Source: JAQTNA01 sp043743785 (GTDB lineage Bacteria; Pseudomonadota; Gammaproteobacteria; Burkholderiales; Rhodocyclaceae). From it: a DNA stretch of 64,000 nt. Each line of letters opens with the position of its first letter. The first letter of the stretch is position 1. A program made the position numbers and the translations under genes. Below, one piece after another: positions 59,013 to 64,000 of this stretch. The notes below the pieces were generated by a model. The model saw only the letters and a list, made by a program, of their open reading frames with translations. It made no database searches and was not told the origin of the DNA. The stretch spans positions 1 through 64,000 of the forward strand of contig JAYTVW010000167.1 in the NCBI GenBank assembly GCA_043743785.1. Reading direction: 5' to 3'.

Positions 59013-61427
59013 ATGGAACAGCTGGAAAACCTTGGTCGATACCAGTTATTGCGTGTGCTCGGGCGCGGCGCAATGGGTGTCGTCTACGAAGGCATAGACC
59101 CCAAGCTCAACCGCCAGGTTGCCGTAAAAACCATCCTGAAGAGCCAGATGCTGGACCCCGGCCTGGCTGCGGAATACACCGCCCGCTTCATGCGCGAAGC
59201 CCAGGCCGTCGCCCGCTTGAACCACCCCAATATCGTCCAGGTATTCGACTTCGGCAACGAAGCCGAGGTAGCCTACATTGTCATGGAGTTCATCCGTGGC
59301 AAGGAACTCAAGAGCTACATCGAAGAAAAGCGCCTGTTCGCCATCGACGAGACCGTCAGCATCGTCTGCGAACTGCTCGACGCCCTGGAGTATGCCCACG
59401 CCGCCGGGGTCATCCATCGTGACATCAAGCCCGCCAACGTCATGCTGGACGCGGCCAGCCGCGTCAAGCTCACCGATTTCGGCGTAGCCCGGCTGTCCGA
59501 TGCCGGAGGCCAGGAAGGCACCCGCCCGGGCACCATGGTGGGCACGCCGGGCTACATGTCGCCCGAGCAAATCAAGGGCCTGACCGTCGGCCCCCAGGCC
59601 GACTTGTTTGCCGTCGGCGTGCTGCTGTATCAGTGCCTGACCCTGCAAAAGCCCTTCACCGGCAATAGCGACTGGGACATCTACTACAAGATCGTCCACG
59701 ACGACCCGACACCGGCGTCCCAACTCAGAAATGGCATCCCGGGCCACCTGGACAAAGTGATCCAGCGTGCCCTGGCCAAGGACCCGCTGGACCGCTACCC
59801 TTCCGCCCGTTCCATGGCGGACGATCTGAAACTGGTGGTCAGCAACGCGGTCTTCGATGACGAAGCCACCCGCCTGGTGGTGGATTTGCCCAACCGGGAC
59901 CGGAGCAGCGACCAGACCCTCGCCACCAGCGCCAGCATTGCCTCGGGCCGAGCCGGCACCAAGTTCAGCCCGCAGACAGGCACCACGGACGCCGAACGGG
60001 ACTTCTGGAGCAGCATCAAGGACAGCGGCGACATCGACGAACTGGAATCCTATGTGGCCCAGTTTCCCGATGGCCTGTTCGCCAAGCTGGCCCGCATCCG
60101 CATCAACAAGCTCTCCGGCGGCACTGTAGTTGCGGAATCCACCGGTATAAACACCATTCCCCCGGCGCCAAGCGCCGGAGCCGCCCAGGAAGCCGCCCGA
60201 CGCCAGGCGGAAATGGCGCGTGCCGAGGAAGAGCGCAGGCAGGCTGAAGACGCGGCCCGACGCCAGGCCGAAGAAGCACGCCGGGCGGCAGAAGCGGCCC
60301 AGCGACGGGCTGCCGAAGAGGCCGAGCAGCGCAAGGCTGCCGAGGAAACCGCCCGACGCAGAGCTGCGGAAGAAGCCGCCCAGCGCAAGGCCGCCGAGGA
60401 AGCTGCCAAACGCAAAGCTGCCGAGGCGGCAACAGCGCGGCGCTTGGCGGAAGAGGCGGAAGAAGCACGCCGCAAGGCCGTCGAGGAAGCCGCCAAACGC
60501 CAGGCTCTGGAAGAAGAGTCCCGGCGCATGGAAGAAGCCCGTCGACGGGCTGCCATGGCCAAGCCGGCTCCTGAAAGTGACCCCGACGCCGACAGTACCG
60601 TCATGTTCCGGCGCCCTGCGGCGCCCGCCCCGGCACTCGACGATGTGGATGCCGCCGCCTCGAAACTCTTTGCCAGCGCACCGTCGGCGCGCCCTGCCCC
60701 TCCCCCCGCTGCCCCGCCGGTCGAATCAGCACCGAAATCCAAGCTTCCCCTGATTGCAGGCGGTGTCGCCGCCGCCGTGCTGGCCCTGGGCGCCCTCATG
60801 TTCATGGGGGGCGACAAGAACAAGGATGGCACCAAGCTCACCCAGGCGCCGTCCGCAGCACCATCAGCCCCCGCCCCAGCGTCGCCCCTCCCCGCCGCCG
60901 CCGCACCCGCCAACACCACGCAACAGGCGGACCAACAGGCTCGGGCGGAAGAAGAATCCCGTAGAAAGTCCCAGGAGGACGCACGCCTGGCGGAGGAAGC
61001 CGCACAGAGACAGTCCGCCGATGCTGCCCGTCGGGCCGCACAGAGCGCGGAGGCCGCAAACAAGAAGGCCCAGAATGACGCGCGCCGGGCCGAGGAAGCG
61101 GCAAAAAAGAAAGACGCCAGCCAGCAGCGCGCCGAAGAAGACAGGAAGCAAAAGGAAGCAGCCAAGAAGAAGGACGCCGAAGATGCCCGTAAAAAGGCGG
61201 CGGAGAGCGGTCCAGAAGGCATGCTCAAGAAAGCCCGGGAGACGCGGAAAGCGGGCAATCTCAAGGAAGCCATCAAACTCTACACCCAGGCCTATAACGC
61301 CGGCAGCGGCCAGGCCGCCAAGGAACTGGGCGACTATTACCATGCCGCCGGACCGGACCAGGACGCGGACTTCGCCGAACTCTGGTACGGACGTGCCCGG
61401 CAAAAAGGCATCAAGATCGGCAAATGA
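59013..61427 (+). CDS. ppkA: T6SS serine/threonine kinase PpkA-like
   Basis: 804 aa from MEQLENLGRYQLLRVLG (ATG 59013; no clear ribosome site). Kinase domain residues 1-275: Gly loop GRGAMGVVYEG, K39, HRDIKP (135-140), DFG (155-157), SPEQ. Then a helical repeat (DIDELESYVAQFPDGLFAKL), a very long Ala/Glu/Arg coiled coil (about 390-510), a transmembrane helix (LPLIAGGVAAAVLALGALMF, about 580-600), another coiled coil and a Sel1-like tail. PpkA phosphorylates Fha to switch the T6SS on. Its stop overlaps the start of the next gene (ATGA). The partner phosphatase PppA is not in the window. Confidence 0.93.
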   Translation: MEQLENLGRYQLLRVLGRGAMGVVYEGIDPKLNRQVAVKTILKSQMLDPGLAAEYTARFMREAQAVARLNHPNIVQVFDFGNEAEVAYIVMEFIRGKELKSYIEEKRLFAIDETVSIVCELLDALEYAHAAGVIHRDIKPANVMLDAASRVKLTDFGVARLSDAGGQEGTRPGTMVGTPGYMSPEQIKGLTVGPQADLFAVGVLLYQCLTLQKPFTGNSDWDIYYKIVHDDPTPASQLRNGIPGHLDKVIQRALAKDPLDRYPSARSMADDLKLVVSNAVFDDEATRLVVDLPNRDRSSDQTLATSASIASGRAGTKFSPQTGTTDAERDFWSSIKDSGDIDELESYVAQFPDGLFAKLARIRINKLSGGTVVAESTGINTIPPAPSAGAAQEAARRQAEMARAEEERRQAEDAARRQAEEARRAAEAAQRRAAEEAEQRKAAEETARRRAAEEAAQRKAAEEAAKRKAAEAATARRLAEEAEEARRKAVEEAAKRQALEEESRRMEEARRRAAMAKPAPESDPDADSTVMFRRPAAPAPALDDVDAAASKLFASAPSARPAPPPAAPPVESAPKSKLPLIAGGVAAAVLALGALMFMGGDKNKDGTKLTQAPSAAPSAPAPASPLPAAAAPANTTQQADQQARAEEESRRKSQEDARLAEEAAQRQSADAARRAAQSAEAANKKAQNDARRAEEAAKKKDASQQRAEEDRKQKEAAKKKDAEDARKKAAESGPEGMLKKARETRKAGNLKEAIKLYTQAYNAGSGQAAKELGDYYHAAGPDQDADFAELWYGRARQKGIKIGK

Positions 61428-63922
61428 AACTTTTCCGCCCTTTATTCGGTCGCCACATGCTGCCCTTACTGGCACTGTTCCTTTGCAGCCTGGGTTCGGC
61501 CGCCTTGGCGGGGCAAAAGACAGCACTGATCATTGGGAATGGTGCTTACACCCGGATAGCGCCCCTGGTCCACGCCAAATCCGACGCGGACGCCATGGTC
61601 GCCCTGTTCAAGGACGCCGGCTACACCATCATTGACAAGCGGGACCGGGATAACAAGGAACTGAAGAAAGACTTCCGCCTCCTGACCCAAAGTACCGGCA
61701 ACGGTGACGAAGTAGTCATCTACTTCACCGGCAATGCCGTAGCACTCGGTGGCATCAATTACCTGCTGCCGGTGGACGTTCCGGCCGAAGGCGACGAAGC
61801 GATCAAAAATGCGGCCGTCTCTCTGACAGATGCCCTGGCGGAGCTTCAGGAAGCCAAGCCCCGGGTACTGCTGGCACTCATTGATGCCTGCCGCCCCAAC
61901 CCGTTCAAGCCCCCCCTCGGAAAAACCGGTCTGGCGCCGGTCAGCCCAGGCCCGGGACAAATTGTCGTATTTTCCGCCGCAACGGGCCAGACATCCCTGG
62001 ATCAGCTGGGCGAAGATGATCTGCGCCTCGTCAGCCTGTTCCCGCGCGTCCTCCAGAAAGAACTCCTGAGGCCTGGCATCGCCCTGCCCGACGCCCTGCG
62101 GGCCGTTCAAGCGGCCATCACGAGTCAGGCCCAGGCAATTGGATTGGTCCAGAGTCCGGCCCTGTTCGGCCAAGCCGGGGGGGACTTTCAGTTCAACCCG
62201 TCCGGCGCATCTGAACTCAGCAACCGTTTCGCCGCCGAGGAAGAACGGCAGATATGGGAAGCGGCGGACAAGCAGCGCCAGGAAGCCATCTATCAGCGCA
62301 TTATCAAAAACTTCCCCGGCACCCCCCTGTCCACCCGCGCCAAAGAGCGCGTGGCGGACCTCCACGACTGGGAACAAGCCAAGGGTGGAGATCTGGCGCC
62401 CCTCAGGACGTATTTCAAAAACCATCCTGACGGACTGTTCGCACAGACCGCAAAGGAACGCCTGGATCAAGAAGAACTCTGGGAAAAGGCCGGAACAAGC
62501 TCTGACATAGCCCTGGTCAAGAGCTACCTGGAGCGCTATCCCCAAGGTCGCTACCAGGCACCGGCAGCCGCCCTGTTGTCCCGCCTGCAGGCGGAAGAAG
62601 CCGCTCGACGGGAACAAGCCGCGTGGGACGCCGCCACCCTGGAAGGCTCGGAAGCCTCCTTTGGCCGCTACCTGCAAGCCTATCCCCAGGGACGCTTCGC
62701 TGCCCAATCCAGGGAAAATACGGAAAAGGTGGTTTGGGACAAGGCCTCCGCCAGCCGTCGTCTGGACCCCTTGCGCAATTACCTGGAACGTTATCCCCAG
62801 GGGCGCTTTGTTACGCCGGCCCGGGAGTTGGAAGAAGACATCCAGTGGGACGAAGTGCGTCAATGCGACGCCAACGACCAGCGCACCACCCCGTTCCGCT
62901 GCGACACCCTCACGGAAGCCTTCGTCGGCCGCTACGCGGCAGCCCGGCACGGCCCGGAGGCACTCCAGTTGCAGGAAGCCCTCAAGAAATCCCGGCCCGA
63001 ACGGGAGGAACGCAAGGCCCTCGCTGACGCCGAAGCCAGCGGCGACATTCCCCTGATGCAGGAATTCCTCGACCGCTTCCCCAACAGCAGCCATTACACC
63101 CGGGCCTTGGACAAGCTCGCTGCCCTGTGGAAGACCAAGCCCCTGCCAGCCCCCGGCACCGTCTTCCGTGACTCCTTCACCGGCGGCAAGGGTGAAGGTC
63201 CGGACATGATCGCCATCCCCAGCGGCAGCTTTGACATGGGCTCCACCGAAAACGACTCGGAAAAGCCCATACAAAAGATCATCCTGCCCCACCCCATCGC
63301 CGTTGGCCGGCTTGAAGTCAGTTTCGATGAATGGGATGCCTGCACTGCAGATGGCGGCTGCGCCCATATCCCGGACGATTCCGTCAGTCTGCTGGTTTTC
63401 CGCTGGTCCGGCCGGGGCAAACGCCCGGTCATGAACATCAACTGGGAAGACACCCGTCAATACCTGGCTTGGCTATCCGCGAAGACCGGCAAGAAGTATC
63501 GCCTGCTCACCGAAGCGGAATGGGAATATGCAGCCCGGGCCGGCACCAGCACCCGCTTCAGCTTCGGCGATGACAACAAGGACATTGACCGTTACGGCTG
63601 GTACGTCTCCAACAGCCAGCGTGAAACCCACCCCGGCGGCAGCCTCGCCGCCAACGCCTGGGGCCTCCAGGACATGCACGGCAACGTGGCCGAATGGACG
63701 GAAGACTGCTGGCACACCAATCGCAGCGGCGCACCGATCAACGGCCACGTGGCCTGGTCCACCAACTGCATCGGAGAGGGCCGTGTAGCCAGGGGCGGCT
63801 CCATATTCGACATCACATCCAACCTGCGCTCCTCCGCCCGTGGCCGCTCCGGCTACCGCATCCGCAGCGCCGCCGTAGGCCTCCGCGTGGCGCGGGACTA
63901 TACGGATACCCTCAAGAAATAG
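61424..63922 (+). CDS. Pseudo-caspase fused to FGE-sulfatase domain
   Basis: 832 aa with signal peptide (MKLFRPLFGRHMLPLLALFL, cleaved about ALAG30). Residues 31-260 are a caspase/peptidase C14 domain: RTALIIGNGAY-type start, VIYFTGNAVALGGINYLLPV D and LIDACRPNPF. The Cys (C156) is kept, but the catalytic His of GHG is Asn104 (G-N-A), so it should lack normal protease activity. Residues about 290-560 are six helical repeats (YLERYPQGR type). The C-terminus (about 600-830) is an FGE-sulfatase/SUMF1-like domain (YRLLTEAEWEYAARAG, GLQDMHGNVAEWTED, RVARGGS...). It is coupled by ATGA to the kinase gene and probably acts in the periplasm in T6SS signalling. Confidence 0.9.
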   Translation: MKLFRPLFGRHMLPLLALFLCSLGSAALAGQKTALIIGNGAYTRIAPLVHAKSDADAMVALFKDAGYTIIDKRDRDNKELKKDFRLLTQSTGNGDEVVIYFTGNAVALGGINYLLPVDVPAEGDEAIKNAAVSLTDALAELQEAKPRVLLALIDACRPNPFKPPLGKTGLAPVSPGPGQIVVFSAATGQTSLDQLGEDDLRLVSLFPRVLQKELLRPGIALPDALRAVQAAITSQAQAIGLVQSPALFGQAGGDFQFNPSGASELSNRFAAEEERQIWEAADKQRQEAIYQRIIKNFPGTPLSTRAKERVADLHDWEQAKGGDLAPLRTYFKNHPDGLFAQTAKERLDQEELWEKAGTSSDIALVKSYLERYPQGRYQAPAAALLSRLQAEEAARREQAAWDAATLEGSEASFGRYLQAYPQGRFAAQSRENTEKVVWDKASASRRLDPLRNYLERYPQGRFVTPARELEEDIQWDEVRQCDANDQRTTPFRCDTLTEAFVGRYAAARHGPEALQLQEALKKSRPEREERKALADAEASGDIPLMQEFLDRFPNSSHYTRALDKLAALWKTKPLPAPGTVFRDSFTGGKGEGPDMIAIPSGSFDMGSTENDSEKPIQKIILPHPIAVGRLEVSFDEWDACTADGGCAHIPDDSVSLLVFRWSGRGKRPVMNINWEDTRQYLAWLSAKTGKKYRLLTEAEWEYAARAGTSTRFSFGDDNKDIDRYGWYVSNSQRETHPGGSLAANAWGLQDMHGNVAEWTEDCWHTNRSGAPINGHVAWSTNCIGEGRVARGGSIFDITSNLRSSARGRSGYRIRSAAVGLRVARDYTDTLKK

Positions 63923-63929
63923 CCGGCCT

Positions 63930-64000
63930 TCAGGAAGGTGTCAGGCTTTTTTTGATACTTTCCTGCCAGATCCTTTGCAGGGTGCACGCCATTTCCTTAA
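63930..64000 (-). CDS. Possible C-terminus of a gene running past the window end
   Basis: On the minus strand a frame open to the window edge ends KEMACTLQRIWQESIKKSLT then PS and TGA at 63930-63932. Converging with the previous gene. Only 22 residues are visible, so the call is tentative. Confidence 0.3.
   Translation of the reverse strand, partial: KEMACTLQRIWQESIKKSLTPS

Noticed and set aside
61466..63460. 664-codon minus-strand ORF
   Set aside because: Opposite the caspase/FGE gene, whose sense frame has clear domains.

Overview
The window is GC-rich DNA from a proteobacterium. Family content (RegB/RegA-type redox regulators, a DnaE-type polymerase, T6SS gene order, and the style of the intergenic repeats) points to a betaproteobacterium, probably Rhodocyclales-like; this placement is inference. 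No rRNA, tRNA or CRISPR array was recognised.

Layout. (1) 1-1800: the 5' part of a type IV pilin gene, a decayed nucleotidyltransferase fragment and an Rpn/DUF4351-type gene broken by an in-frame TAG. (2) 1774-9587: a 7.8-kb integrated element bounded by a 19-bp direct repeat, one copy of which is the last 18 nt of argJ plus one base. It carries a P4-type integrase, an AlpA regulator, a primase zinc-finger protein, a replication-type ATPase, a RadC-like protein and small unknowns. Its control region encodes a likely small RNA whose hairpin loop is perfectly complementary to alpA mRNA. (3) 9570-31455: chromosomal genes: argJ (with an in-frame repeat insertion), peroxiredoxin, a divergent MFS exporter/LysR pair, a cupin, dnaE, a chemoreceptor, quinone oxidoreductase, a diguanylate cyclase, tonB-exbB-exbD, a RegB/RegA-like pair, prfC, a lipoprotein metallopeptidase and a lipase-like hydrolase. 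(4) 31518-63922: a type VI secretion locus in two divergent arms, tssA-tagF-tssM-tssL-tssK (minus) and tssB-tssC-hcp-tagJ-tssE-tssF-tssG-[cyclase-like toxin]-[membrane protein]-tssH-vgrG-[vgrG module]-tagH-ppkA-[pseudo-caspase/FGE protein] (plus). The tssB-to-vgrG order matches the Pseudomonas H1-type system, and the kinase/FHA/TagF genes suggest threonine-phosphorylation control.

How it works together. TssJ/L/M would normally form the membrane complex, TssK/A/E/F/G the baseplate, TssB/C and Hcp the contractile tail, VgrG plus a DUF4280 PAAR-like tip the spike, and TssH the recycling ATPase. No tssJ is visible here. The most interesting gene lies 21 bp after tssG: a 324-aa protein that keeps the lysine pair, the DxD and the HGxE signatures of the anthrax edema factor/CyaA/ExoY nucleotidyl cyclase toxins, and so is a candidate T6SS effector.

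The intergenic DNA is rich in repeats: different 7-bp tandem arrays at several loci (some replacing the Shine-Dalgarno of the next gene), two families of 120-160 bp inverted-repeat elements, and REP-like hairpins.
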